Assembly (NCBI RefSeq): GCF_020165495.1
Contig: NZ_JAIUIE010000003.1
Location: 372,001-436,000 of the forward strand
DNA from: Mesorhizobium sp. BR1-1-16
Lineage (GTDB): Bacteria; Pseudomonadota; Alphaproteobacteria; Rhizobiales; Kaistiaceae
Direction: 5' to 3'
DNA length: 64,000 bases
The first letter of the stretch is position 1; the number at the start of each line of letters is the position of its first letter. The translations under genes were made by a program, and so were the position numbers. The notes below the pieces were generated by a model that saw only the letters and a list, made by a program, of their open reading frames with translations, searched no databases and was not told where the DNA came from. This document shows, in pieces, positions 48,015 through 55,953 of the stretch.

Positions 48015-48239
48015 ATGATCCATTCGAACACGATCCTCAGCAGGATGCAGGTGCTTGATTCCCGCGGCAATCGGGTCGGCTTCGTCGATCGCGTCTTACC
48101 TGACAACGAGATCAAGCTGACGCGCCACGATTCACCCGATGGGTTGCATCATTATATTCCCCTCGACTGGGTGGCCGAGGTCGGCGTTGCGGTCCGTCTC
48201 AACAAATGTTGCGCCGAGATCTTCCGTGATCGCGCCTGA
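48015..48239 (+). CDS. DUF2171 family protein
   Basis: A 74-residue PRC-barrel-like small protein. A strong site (GGAAGGAGGGAGG) precedes the ATG at 48015. It shows SRMQVLDSRGNRVGFVDRV and HHYIPLDWVAEVG, the DUF2171 pattern. The family tends to accompany stress-response genes; no function is shown here. It lies 49 bp after the quinone oxidoreductase. Confidence 0.8.
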   Translation: MIHSNTILSRMQVLDSRGNRVGFVDRVLPDNEIKLTRHDSPDGLHHYIPLDWVAEVGVAVRLNKCCAEIFRDRA

Positions 48240-48415
48240 CGTAGTGCACCCCTAGTCAACGCGTCCTGTCGCGACCGCCACGATAGAAGGATAGAGGCTG
48301 CATTGCCGCGTGAACGAACCACGCGAGGCCGACATCCTTCTGCTGCTCTTCGTAACGACGCGTGAATCAGCTATGGATACAGCGTCTGAGTTCCTGAAGA
48401 ACAAGGAGGAACGGA

Positions 48416-48628
48416 ATGCAACGCCAAAATACCTGGATCTGGGTGGTTGTCGTCGTCGTCGTGATCGTGATCGCGTGGTTCTGGTGGCAGTCGCGCGCGA
48501 CGGTGGCGCCGCCTCCGCCTCCCGCCGCAACCGAGAGCGCTCCGGCCCCCGCCCCGGCATCGCCGGCTCCCGCGGCTGAGCCTGCGCCTGCGACGCCGGC
48601 ACCCGCCACACCGGCTCCGGCAAACTAA
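48416..48628 (+). CDS. small single-TM protein with Ala/Pro-rich tail
   Basis: A 70-residue protein with an excellent ribosome site (AAGGAGGAACGGA before ATG). Residues 7-23 form one very hydrophobic helix dominated by valine (WIWVVVVVVVIVIAWFWW). Residues 32-70 are an alternating Ala/Pro tail with Glu and Thr. It is not recognised. It may be inner-membrane anchored with a periplasmic tail, like small envelope spacer proteins. The codon pattern and strong SD support a real gene. Confidence 0.7.
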   Translation: MQRQNTWIWVVVVVVVIVIAWFWWQSRATVAPPPPPAATESAPAPAPASPAPAAEPAPATPAPATPAPAN

Positions 48629-48657
48629 AAACAACTTGATCCTGACGGGGGGGGGGT

Positions 48658-48687
48658 GGGCGCGGGTGGCCGGCGCCCGTTCTGTTT
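48658..48687 (+). terminator. G-rich terminator after the small TM gene
   Basis: A GGGCGC / GCGCCC stem with a 9-nt loop, followed by GTTCTGTTT. It is preceded by a run of ten Gs (48647-48656). Confidence 0.5.
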
Positions 48688-48732
48688 GAAGCATTGCCCC
48701 GTGCGGTCTTCTGCGCCTCGCCGCCGAATAGT

Positions 48733-48761
48733 TTGATTCAGCGGGTCGGGAGGGCTATATA
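48733..48761 (+). promoter_or_regulatory. trcR promoter
   Basis: The -35 TTGATT (48733-48738) and -10 TATATA (48756-48761) are exactly 17 bp apart. The start site would be near 48768, giving a leader of about 68 nt before trcR. Confidence 0.7.
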
Positions 48762-48835
48762 GCCGGCATACCCCGTCATTCAGACGAAATCCTGCTCCTC
48801 CGGCGGACACCCGGGCGAGCGATCAGGAGAGACTT

Positions 48836-49555
48836 ATGTCGAACATCCCGCTGATGCCGAAGGCGACCGCCGTCTGGCTCGTCGAGAACACCTCGCTCGG
48901 GTTCGACCAGATCGCCGAATTCTGCAAGCTGCACCCGCTCGAAGTGAAGGCCATCGCCGATGGCGAGGCTGCGCAGACGATCAAGGGCCTCGATCCGGTG
49001 CTGACGGGTCAGCTCACCCGCGAAGAGATCGACCGCGCCCAGCGCGATCCGAAATATCGGCTGAAGATGGCCGAGACCAAGGTTCGCGTCCCCGTGCAGA
49101 AGCGCAAGGGCCCGCGATACACGCCGGTCTCGCGCCGCCAGGATCGGCCGAACGCCATTCTCTGGCTGCTCCGCAGCCATCCCGAACTCAAGGACGCGGC
49201 CATCATGCGTCTTGTCGGCACCACCAAGCCGACGATCGATTCGATCCGCGGCCGCAGCCACTGGAACTCTACCAACCTGACGCCGATGGATCCGGTGACG
49301 CTTGGCCTCTGCTCGCAGATCGACCTCGATTTCGAAGTCGAAAAGGCCGCGAAGAGCGCCCCGCCGCGCGAAGTTGGCCCCGATGGCGAGACGCTGCTGC
49401 GTCCCGAGGAGACGACGGCGGCCGACGCGCTCGCTTCCGCGGCGCTTCGTTCCTATCGCCCGGAAGAGCCGAAGGAAGACGAACTCGATGCCGACGCCGT
49501 CTTCGCCAAGCTGAAATCGCTGAAGGGCCCCGTCGAGGACGACGAGGACGTCTGA
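48836..49555 (+). CDS. trcR: cell cycle transcriptional regulator TrcR (DUF1013)
   Basis: A 239-residue protein of the DUF1013 family, named TrcR after Caulobacter work. CAGGAGAG precedes the ATG. The conserved N-terminal part includes MPKATAVWLVENTSLGFDQI, TIKGLDPVLTGQLTREEI and DRPNAILWLLRSHPELKDAA, followed by a helix-turn-helix-like IMRLVGTTKPTIDSIRGR. The C-terminal tail is acidic. It acts with RNA polymerase in cell-cycle transcription in relatives; this role is inferred. Confidence 0.88.
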   Translation: MSNIPLMPKATAVWLVENTSLGFDQIAEFCKLHPLEVKAIADGEAAQTIKGLDPVLTGQLTREEIDRAQRDPKYRLKMAETKVRVPVQKRKGPRYTPVSRRQDRPNAILWLLRSHPELKDAAIMRLVGTTKPTIDSIRGRSHWNSTNLTPMDPVTLGLCSQIDLDFEVEKAAKSAPPREVGPDGETLLRPEETTAADALASAALRSYRPEEPKEDELDADAVFAKLKSLKGPVEDDEDV

Positions 49556-49574
49556 AAGCGAGCGAGCGTCGCCG

Positions 49575-50360
49575 TCAGTCCTTGACGGCGACGGTATAGT
49601 TGAGCGCGAGACGGCCGCCATCAGCGTAGATCGTCTCGCCAGTGATATAGCTGGCATCATCTGAAGCCAGGAAGGCGGCGATCGCGGCGATTTCTGACGG
49701 CTCGCCGATCCGGCCGAGCGGCGTGCGCGACAGCAGCCGGCGCTTCGCCTCGGGATCGCTGTTGACGCTGGCGAGGATGTCGGTCGCGATCGAGCCGGGG
49801 CCGATCGCATTGACGCGGATGCCGCGGGGGGCCAGCGAGACCGCCATGGCGCGGGTCAACTGCATGAGACCGCCCTTGGAGACCGTATAGGGCACCTGGT
49901 TTGGCAGCCCGAACACCGCATTGACCGAGGTCATGTTGACGATCGCGCCGGCAGTGCCGCCGGCGTCGACCCGGGCCGCCATGTGGCGCGCAACCACCTG
50001 GCCGCAGAGGAACGCGCCTTTCACATTGACGCGCAGCACGCGGTCGAAATCCTCTTCAGTGACGTCGAGAAAATCGGCGCCGGCGACAATGCCGGCATTG
50101 TTGACGAGAATATCGATCTCGCCGCCGAAGTTGGTCGCCGCCGCCACGAGATTGGCCACGTCGTCGCGATCACCAACGTCGCAGCGCACGAAGCGGCAGG
50201 CGCCATTCGCACCGAGACGCTCGATCGCGGATGATCCCGCGTCCTCGTCGATATCGGCGATGACGACCCGCGCGCCCTCCTGGAGAAAGCGTTCGGCGAT
50301 GGCAAAGCCGATCCCTTTGGCGCCGCCGGTGACGATGGCCAGTTTGTTCTCGAGCTTCAC
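49575..50360 (-). CDS. SDR family oxidoreductase (3-oxoacyl-ACP reductase/glucose dehydrogenase-like)
   Basis: A 261-residue classical short-chain dehydrogenase. The cofactor motif TGGAKGIG lies at residues 11-18, NNAG at 87-90 and the catalytic Tyr-Lys pair at Y158 and K162 in VPYTVSKGG. The aspartate after strand 2 (VIADID) favours NAD(H). The substrate is unknown. It converges with trcR, 19 bp away. Confidence 0.9.
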   Translation of the reverse strand: MKLENKLAIVTGGAKGIGFAIAERFLQEGARVVIADIDEDAGSSAIERLGANGACRFVRCDVGDRDDVANLVAAATNFGGEIDILVNNAGIVAGADFLDVTEEDFDRVLRVNVKGAFLCGQVVARHMAARVDAGGTAGAIVNMTSVNAVFGLPNQVPYTVSKGGLMQLTRAMAVSLAPRGIRVNAIGPGSIATDILASVNSDPEAKRRLLSRTPLGRIGEPSEIAAIAAFLASDDASYITGETIYADGGRLALNYTVAVKD

Positions 50361-50460
50361 GTCGTCATTCCCCTTATCGAGATCTGCGTCAGGAACGACA
50401 CATAGCGGCTGAGGCGGCTCAAAAACACCGAAAATCCGCGCTTTTCGGCCGTGAGATGCT

Positions 50461-50489
50461 TTGACGCCCCTTATGGCTTCTGCTATGAG
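50461..50489 (+). promoter_or_regulatory. rpsU promoter
   Basis: The -35 TTGACG (50461-50466) and -10 TATGAG (50484-50489) are separated by 17 bp. The leader to the rpsU start is about 90 nt. The region also separates the divergent SDR gene. Confidence 0.7.
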
Positions 50490-50586
50490 AGCGCCGAATT
50501 CGGGAAAGAAGCCGCAGACTTGTTAGCCAAGCGCGCCTGAAGCTCCCGCAAACCCGATCGATCGGATCAAAACAGGACGCAACCGC

Positions 50587-50820
50587 GTGCAGATACTCGT
50601 TCGCGACAACAACGTCGACCAGGCGCTCAAGGTTCTCAAGAAGAAGATGCAGCGTGAAGGCATCTTCCGCGAGATGAAGCTCCGTGACTTCTACGAGAAG
50701 CCGTCGGTGAAGCGCGCCCGCGAGAAGGCCGAGGCCGTCCGCCGCGCCCGCAAGCTGGCGCGCAAGAAGGCGCAGCGCGAGCTCGGCATCGTCGCCGCGC
50801 CGAAGGCGAACAAGCACTGA
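50587..50820 (+). CDS. rpsU: 30S ribosomal protein S21
   Basis: A 77-residue ribosomal protein that helps initiation-site selection. GTG start with AGGACG about 8 nt upstream. It reads [20 protein letters not shown], then [20 protein letters not shown], followed by a basic Arg/Lys/Ala-rich tail. Typical of alphaproteobacterial S21. Confidence 0.97.
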   Translation: MQILVRDNNVDQALKVLKKKMQREGIFREMKLRDFYEKPSVKRAREKAEAVRRARKLARKKAQRELGIVAAPKANKH

Positions 50821-50827
50821 GATTGGT

Positions 50828-50855
50828 CGCCGACTTCGGTCGGTGCCATCCTTTC
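50828..50855 (+). terminator. UUCG-loop hairpin after rpsU
   Basis: A GCCGAC-TTCG-GTCGGT stem (50829-50834, 50839-50844) extended by one C-G pair, followed by a pyrimidine-rich CCATCCTTTC tract. The U-run is weak. Confidence 0.5.
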
Positions 50856-50961
50856 GCCCTTCCTTTGACATCATAAGGGTAACGAGCCCGCAGGCGCGGT
50901 GTTCGTTGCCCTTGCACGTCTTTGTCCTGGCGCCTGAACCCACCTATTGAGGAGCCGCCCC

Positions 50962-51822
50962 ATGAACGTCTCGATGCTGCTGCTGCGCCCACAAGCCGGA
51001 TCGAAGACTGCGGGTTATTTTCTCGCCGGTTCGCTCGTCGCCATTGCGCTGGCGGGCTGTCAGTCCGGCCTGCCCGGCCCAGAAGCCGGCATCGACCCGG
51101 CGATCGCGTCCCCAGCGAACATCGCCTCGCTGAGCGCGGTGGTGAGCCAGAGCCCGAACGACGCATCGAGCTATAATGTGCGCGGCACGGCCTATGGACG
51201 CGCCGGCCGCTACGACGATGCACTCGCCGACTTCAACCAGGCGATCCGGCTCAACCCGAATTTCTACCAGGCCTATTCGAATCGCGCCCTCGTTGAGCGG
51301 CGCCTGAAGCAGGACCAGAAGGCGCTGGCCGACTACAACACGGCCATCCAGCTCAATCCGAACTACAGCGACGCCTATGTCGGCCGCGCCAATCTGTACC
51401 GCTCGCAGGGACAGGTCGATCTCGCCCTCGCCGATCTGACGCGGGCCATTCAGCTCGAGCCGAACGACCCCAAGGGCTATTACAACCGCGCGCTGATCTA
51501 CCAGAGCCAGAACCGCCACGACGACGCGATCCAGGATCTGACGGCGGCAACGACCTACGCGCCCAACTCGGTCGACCCGTATCTGAGCCGCGGCCTCTCC
51601 TATCTCGCCACCGGCGACTACAAGGCGGCGCTCGACGATTTCAACCTCGCGGTCCGCAAGGACAAGCAGTCCTATCTCGGCTGGACCTATGAGGGCCTGG
51701 CGCTCGAGAAGCTCGGCGAGCCCCAAAAGGCCCATGACGCCTTCGCCCGCGCCCAGATCATCAACCCGAACTACGCACCTGCCCGCGACGGCATGCGCCG
51801 CACGGCCCCGAACGGCGCCTGA
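50962..51822 (+). CDS. TPR-repeat lipoprotein (NlpI-like)
   Basis: A 286-residue lipoprotein. GAGGAGCC precedes the ATG at 50962. The signal peptide ends in the lipobox AIALAGC with the lipidated cysteine at residue 33. Six TPR units follow, for example ASSYNVRGTAYGRAGRYDDA and YSNRALVERRLKQDQKALAD. In relatives such lipoproteins act as adaptors for peptidoglycan hydrolases and proteases; this is inference here. Confidence 0.88.
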   Translation: MNVSMLLLRPQAGSKTAGYFLAGSLVAIALAGCQSGLPGPEAGIDPAIASPANIASLSAVVSQSPNDASSYNVRGTAYGRAGRYDDALADFNQAIRLNPNFYQAYSNRALVERRLKQDQKALADYNTAIQLNPNYSDAYVGRANLYRSQGQVDLALADLTRAIQLEPNDPKGYYNRALIYQSQNRHDDAIQDLTAATTYAPNSVDPYLSRGLSYLATGDYKAALDDFNLAVRKDKQSYLGWTYEGLALEKLGEPQKAHDAFARAQIINPNYAPARDGMRRTAPNGA

Positions 51823-51906
51823 GTCGCGTTTCCGACCGAGCGTCCCGTCATGTCGGCGCTTTCAAGCCGGCATGACGGTCTCACGACTTGGCTAGCGGCC
51901 AGATCG

Positions 51907-52428
51907 CTACCGGCGGAAATCGAGGCGAAGCAATTTCTCGTCGATGAGCTCGCCCTCGACCATGAGGGCGGCCACGTGATGGCCATAGGCCTCGAAGCCA
52001 AGTGCGCGGTAGAGCGATCCGGCATGTTCATTGCCGACGGAGACCGCCGCTTCGAGGATCAGCACGTGGCGGCTTGCGTGGTCGATCACCGCCTCGACGA
52101 GGCGCCGCGCAATGCCCCCTCCCCTCGATGCCGGATCGACATAGACGCCCCAAAGCACGCCGCGATGACGGTGCTTCTCGCCCTCGTGGCGGAAAAAGCC
52201 GGCGACACCGACGAGCCGGCCTTCGACAAATGCACCGAAGACGGCATTGGGTGAAGCGTCGAGCCGGGCGCGCAACGTATCGATCGGAACCGCCGCCTCC
52301 TGCGCGGGGCTGGCGCCGAAGGCCGTCGGTGCATTAGCAAGCCCGGCCAAGCGGAGTTCTCGAAAGGCTTCGGCATCCGCCGCCGCGAGTTGCCTCAATT
52401 GAAAGGACGCCATTGTCGGATCACCCAT
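51907..52428 (-). CDS. GNAT family N-acetyltransferase
   Basis: A 173-residue acetyltransferase. The acetyl-CoA segment is WGVYVDPASRGGGIARRLVE, and VGNEHAGSLYRALGFEAYGH is the C-terminal part of the fold. GTG/ATG choice: the ATG at 52428 gives five extra residues compared with one at 52413. The substrate is unknown. It lies downstream of the pnt operon terminator. Confidence 0.87.
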   Translation of the reverse strand: MGDPTMASFQLRQLAAADAEAFRELRLAGLANAPTAFGASPAQEAAVPIDTLRARLDASPNAVFGAFVEGRLVGVAGFFRHEGEKHRHRGVLWGVYVDPASRGGGIARRLVEAVIDHASRHVLILEAAVSVGNEHAGSLYRALGFEAYGHHVAALMVEGELIDEKLLRLDFRR

Positions 52429-52479
52429 CCATCGAGCCTGTCATAGGCGCTCAGTCTGCGGCTTTCGCAAGCATGCCGA

Positions 52480-52509
52480 AACAAAACGGCCACCCGAAGG
52501 TGGCCGTTT
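52480..52509 (-). terminator. UUCG-loop terminator of the pnt operon
   Basis: A perfect 11-bp stem AAACGGCCACC / GGTGGCCGTTT. On the minus strand the loop is TTCG and the stem runs into TTTTGTTT. It lies 22 bp beyond the pntB stop. Confidence 0.88.
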
Positions 52510-52530
52510 GAAACGCTTGGGCGCCCACGC

Positions 52531-53934
52531 CTAATCGAGCGACTTGACGATGCTCTCCACCATCTTCTTTGCGTCGGCGAAGAGCATCATGGTGTTGTCC
52601 TTGAAGAACAGCTCATTCTCGACGCCGGCATACCCCGAACCCATGCCGCGCTTGATGAAGAGGACGGTGCCCGCCTTCTCCACGTCGAGGATCGGCATGC
52701 CGTAGATTGGCGAGGTCTTGTCGGTCTTCGCCGCCGGATTGGTGACGTCATTGGCGCCGATGACGAAGGCGACGTCGGCCTGCGCGAATTCCGAGTTGAT
52801 GTCTTCGAGCTCGAACACCTCGTCATAGGGCACGTTCGCCTCGGCGAGCAGGACGTTCATATGGCCCGGCATGCGGCCAGCCACCGGATGGATGGCGTAT
52901 TTTACCTCGACGCCGGCATGCTTCAGCTTGTCCGCCATCTCGCGCAGCGCATGCTGCGCCTGCGCCACCGCCATGCCATAGCCCGGCACGATGATGACCT
53001 TCGAGGCGTTCTTCATGATGAACGCCGCATCCTCGGCCGAGCCCTGCTTGACGGGCCGCTGCTCGACCGCGCCGCCGGCAGCCGCCGCCTGCTCACCGCC
53101 GAATCCGCCGAGGATCACGGAGATGAACGAGCGGTTCATCGCCTTGCACATGATGTATGAAAGGATCGCGCCGGACGAGCCGACCAGCGCGCCGGTCACG
53201 ATCAGGGCCGTATTGCCGAGCGTGAAGCCGATGCCCGCCGCCGCCCAGCCCGAATAGGAATTCAGCATCGAGACGACGACAGGCATGTCGGCGCCGCCAA
53301 TCGGCACGATGATCAGGCCGCCGAGCACGAGGCTGACGAGGACGATCAGCCAGAACAATGTCGGATTGCCGCTCGTCACCAGCGCGATGATCAGCACGAC
53401 GAGCAGGACTGCGAGCGCGAGGTTGATCAGGTGCCGCATCGGCAGGATGATCGGCTTGCCCGACATGTTGCCGTTGAGTTTCAGGAAGGCAATCACAGAG
53501 CCGGTGAATGTCAGTGCGCCGATCGCGACGCCAAGGCTCATCTCGAACAGCGCCTGGCGATGGATGTCCCCCACCTCGCCGATGCCGAAGGCGGCCGGCG
53601 CATAAAGTGCCGCGGCGGCGACCATGACGGCGGAGAGGCCGACCAGCGAGTGGAATGCGGCGACCAGCTGCGGCATCGCGGTCATGGCGATGCGGCGCGC
53701 GATCACCGCGCCGATGCCGCCACCGATGCCGAGGCCGAGTATGATCAGAGCCCAGGCGGTCGGACTCGACGGCGCCGCGAGCACCAGCGTGGTCAGGATG
53801 GCGATCGCCATGCCGACCATGCCGTAGAGATTGCCCTGGCGCGACGACGCGGGGCTCGAAAGCCCCCGGAGCGCCATGATGAACAGGACGCCCGAGACCA
53901 GATAGAGGACGGCCGTGATATTGGCGGTGGTCAT
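52531..53934 (-). CDS. pntB: NAD(P) transhydrogenase subunit beta
   Basis: A 467-residue subunit of proton-translocating transhydrogenase, which makes NADPH from NADH using the proton gradient. Residues 5-265 hold about nine membrane helices (ITAVLYLVSGVLFIMALRGL onward). The C-terminal domain III binds NADP(H), with VIIVPGYGMAVAQAQHALRE and VFVIGANDVTNPAAKTD-type segments. It follows pntA2 by 10 bp. Confidence 0.96.
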   Translation of the reverse strand: MTTANITAVLYLVSGVLFIMALRGLSSPASSRQGNLYGMVGMAIAILTTLVLAAPSSPTAWALIILGLGIGGGIGAVIARRIAMTAMPQLVAAFHSLVGLSAVMVAAAALYAPAAFGIGEVGDIHRQALFEMSLGVAIGALTFTGSVIAFLKLNGNMSGKPIILPMRHLINLALAVLLVVLIIALVTSGNPTLFWLIVLVSLVLGGLIIVPIGGADMPVVVSMLNSYSGWAAAGIGFTLGNTALIVTGALVGSSGAILSYIMCKAMNRSFISVILGGFGGEQAAAAGGAVEQRPVKQGSAEDAAFIMKNASKVIIVPGYGMAVAQAQHALREMADKLKHAGVEVKYAIHPVAGRMPGHMNVLLAEANVPYDEVFELEDINSEFAQADVAFVIGANDVTNPAAKTDKTSPIYGMPILDVEKAGTVLFIKRGMGSGYAGVENELFFKDNTMMLFADAKKMVESIVKSLD

Positions 53935-53944
53935 CGCGCGATCC

Positions 53945-54439
53945 TCACTTCGTCTTTTTCTTGTACATCGCCAGCATGCGGCTGGTGACGAGGAAGGCGC
54001 CGAAGATATTGACGCTGGCGAGGATCAGCCCGACGAAGCCGAAGCCCTGCGCAAGGCCATGGCCAGCCGTATTGCCAACGGCGTCGACGCCGACCGCGAG
54101 CAGCGCGCCGACGACGATGACCGAGGAGATCGCATTGGTGACCGACATCAGCGGCGTATGCAGCGCCGGCGTCACCTGCCAGACGACGTAATAGCCAACA
54201 AAGATCGCCAGCACGAAGATCGAGAGGCGGAAGACGAAGGGATCGATGACCCCGCCGGTCGCCGCATGCAGCGCAAGGCTGGTTGCATCAGCGAGGCCAC
54301 CATCGCCAGGCACGCCAGCCTGGGCTGCATATTGATGGGCGGCACGAGCGGCCTGCTGCGCGGCCTCGGCCGCAGCCGTCGCGGCATCGGCGGCCTGCTG
54401 GGCGACCGCAGCCGCCTGTTCCGGCGTCAGATTGGCCAT
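53945..54439 (-). CDS. pntA2: NAD(P) transhydrogenase subunit alpha part 2
   Basis: A 164-residue membrane part of the alpha subunit, encoded separately as in many alphaproteobacteria. After an Ala-rich helical leader (AAAVAQQAADAATAAAEAAQ), three to four helices follow (FVFRLSIFVLAIFVGYYVVW, NAISSVIVVGALLAVGVDAV, FVGLILASVNIFGAFLV). Its start overlaps the stop of pntA1 (TGATG). Confidence 0.94.
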   Translation of the reverse strand: MANLTPEQAAAVAQQAADAATAAAEAAQQAARAAHQYAAQAGVPGDGGLADATSLALHAATGGVIDPFVFRLSIFVLAIFVGYYVVWQVTPALHTPLMSVTNAISSVIVVGALLAVGVDAVGNTAGHGLAQGFGFVGLILASVNIFGAFLVTSRMLAMYKKKTK

Positions 54440-55599
54440 CAGAGGCTCCCTTCGTCCGCAGTGACGGTCTTCGGCTTGAAGGCGGGATGCACCACCGCGC
54501 CGTCGCGGGTCAGCACTGTCGCCCTGACGAGTTCATCATCCCAGTTGACGGCGAGCGCCTTGCTGGCTTTGTCGACCAGCGTTTCCAGGAAGGCCGCGAG
54601 GTTCTTCGCGTAGAGCTGGGATGCGGTGGCCGGGATGCGGCCAGCAACATTCAGGTAGCCGACGATGCGGCGTCCATCGAGATCGACGATCTCGCCCGGC
54701 TTGCTGCCCTCGATATTGCCGCCTCGCTCGACCGCAAGATCGACCAGCACGGCGCCTGGCCGCATCGAGGCCACCATCGCCGCCGTGACGAGGCGGGGCG
54801 CAGCACGTCCCGGGATCAGGGCCGTCGTGATCACGATGTCCTGCTTCTTGATGTGCTCGGCGACGAGCGCCGCCTGCTTGGCCTGGTACTCGGCCGACAT
54901 CGGCTTCGCGTAGCCGGCAGCCGTTTCGGCCTGCTTGAATTCCTCGTCCTCGACCGCGACGAACTTCGCCCCGAGGCTTTCGACCTGCTCCTTGGCGGCC
55001 GGGCGCACATCGGTCGCCGTGACCACAGCGCCGAGGCGCCGGGCGGTTGCGATCGCCTGCAGGCCGGCGACACCGGCGCCCATCACGAAGACACGAGCCG
55101 CCGGCACGGTCCCGGCTGCGGTCATCATCATCGGCATCGCACGGTCATAAGCCGAGGCGGCGTCGATCACGGCCTGATAGCCGGCGAGATTGGCCTGGCT
55201 CGACAGCACATCCATGACCTGCGCGCGGGTGATGCGCGGCATGAATTCCATGGCGATGGCGGTGATGCCGGCAGCGCCCATGGCGTTCACCGCATCCTCA
55301 TGGCCGTAGGGGTCCATGGTGGCGATGACAAGCGCGCCCTGCCGGTAGAAGGGAAGTTCGCTCTCGACCGGACGGCGAACCTTCAGCACCACATCGGCAT
55401 CGGCGACGGCAGCGGCCGCGTCCGGCGCGATCGTCGCGCCCGCCGCTTCATAGTCGGCATCGGTGATGCGAGAGGCGAGGCCCGCGCCGCGCTCCACGAC
55501 GACCGTGGCGCCGAACGCGATGAACTTCTTGATCGTCTCGGGGGTCGCTGCGACGCGCGACTCCCCGCCGTCGATCTCGGCCGGTACACCGATTTTCAT
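54439..55599 (-). CDS. pntA1: NAD(P) transhydrogenase subunit alpha part 1
   Basis: A 386-residue soluble NAD(H)-binding domain I. The ATG at 55599 (GAGGACC upstream) gives KIGVPAEIDGGESRVAATPE. The NAD site is VFVMGAGVAGLQAIATARRLG, and the mobile loop/RQD-type region is around MSAEYQAKQAALVAEHIKKQ. It is related to alanine dehydrogenase but clearly PntA by context. It follows the aa3 oxidase subunit IV gene on the same strand. Confidence 0.95.
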   Translation of the reverse strand: MKIGVPAEIDGGESRVAATPETIKKFIAFGATVVVERGAGLASRITDADYEAAGATIAPDAAAAVADADVVLKVRRPVESELPFYRQGALVIATMDPYGHEDAVNAMGAAGITAIAMEFMPRITRAQVMDVLSSQANLAGYQAVIDAASAYDRAMPMMMTAAGTVPAARVFVMGAGVAGLQAIATARRLGAVVTATDVRPAAKEQVESLGAKFVAVEDEEFKQAETAAGYAKPMSAEYQAKQAALVAEHIKKQDIVITTALIPGRAAPRLVTAAMVASMRPGAVLVDLAVERGGNIEGSKPGEIVDLDGRRIVGYLNVAGRIPATASQLYAKNLAAFLETLVDKASKALAVNWDDELVRATVLTRDGAVVHPAFKPKTVTADEGSL

Positions 55600-55687
55600 G
55601 AGTGGTCCTCGATGATGGATGAGGACGGCAACCGTCCCCTCCGGATGCCGGCCGGCCAACACCGCGCCGGCGCGGCAGCGCGCTCTC

Positions 55688-55813
55688 TCAGAGCAGGAAC
55701 AGCGCCATCAGGATCAGGATGACCACCACGGCGATCGTGCCGTATTTCGTCAGCCCGACGAAGAAGTGATAGGTGCGGTCATGTTCCACATAGTCCATGG
55801 GGGTTTCGGCCAT
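55688..55813 (-). CDS. aa3-type cytochrome c oxidase subunit IV
   Basis: A 41-residue one-helix protein. The ATG at 55813 has GAGGAGCC upstream. It reads MDYVEHDRTYHFFVGLTKYG followed by a hydrophobic helix ending at the C-terminus. It matches the short bacterial aa3-oxidase subunit IV family, which is often encoded beside pntA in Hyphomicrobiales. Its role in the oxidase is minor or structural. Confidence 0.87.
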   Translation of the reverse strand: MAETPMDYVEHDRTYHFFVGLTKYGTIAVVVILILMALFLL

Positions 55814-55953
55814 CGGATCGGGCTCCTCGACTGAACTCAGGCTGCTCGGGGCTATATCGCAGAAGATACCGCCTCGCAATCCGCCAAGCTGACGCGCTTA
55901 GCTGGGCCGCGATCCCCTGAACGCAGCAGTCCGGGCGATCGGCGAGAAGACGA

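Noticed and set aside
50865-50870. Perfect TTGACA -35 upstream of the TPR lipoprotein gene
   Set aside because: No acceptable -10 hexamer lies 16-18 bp downstream, so I do not call a promoter here.
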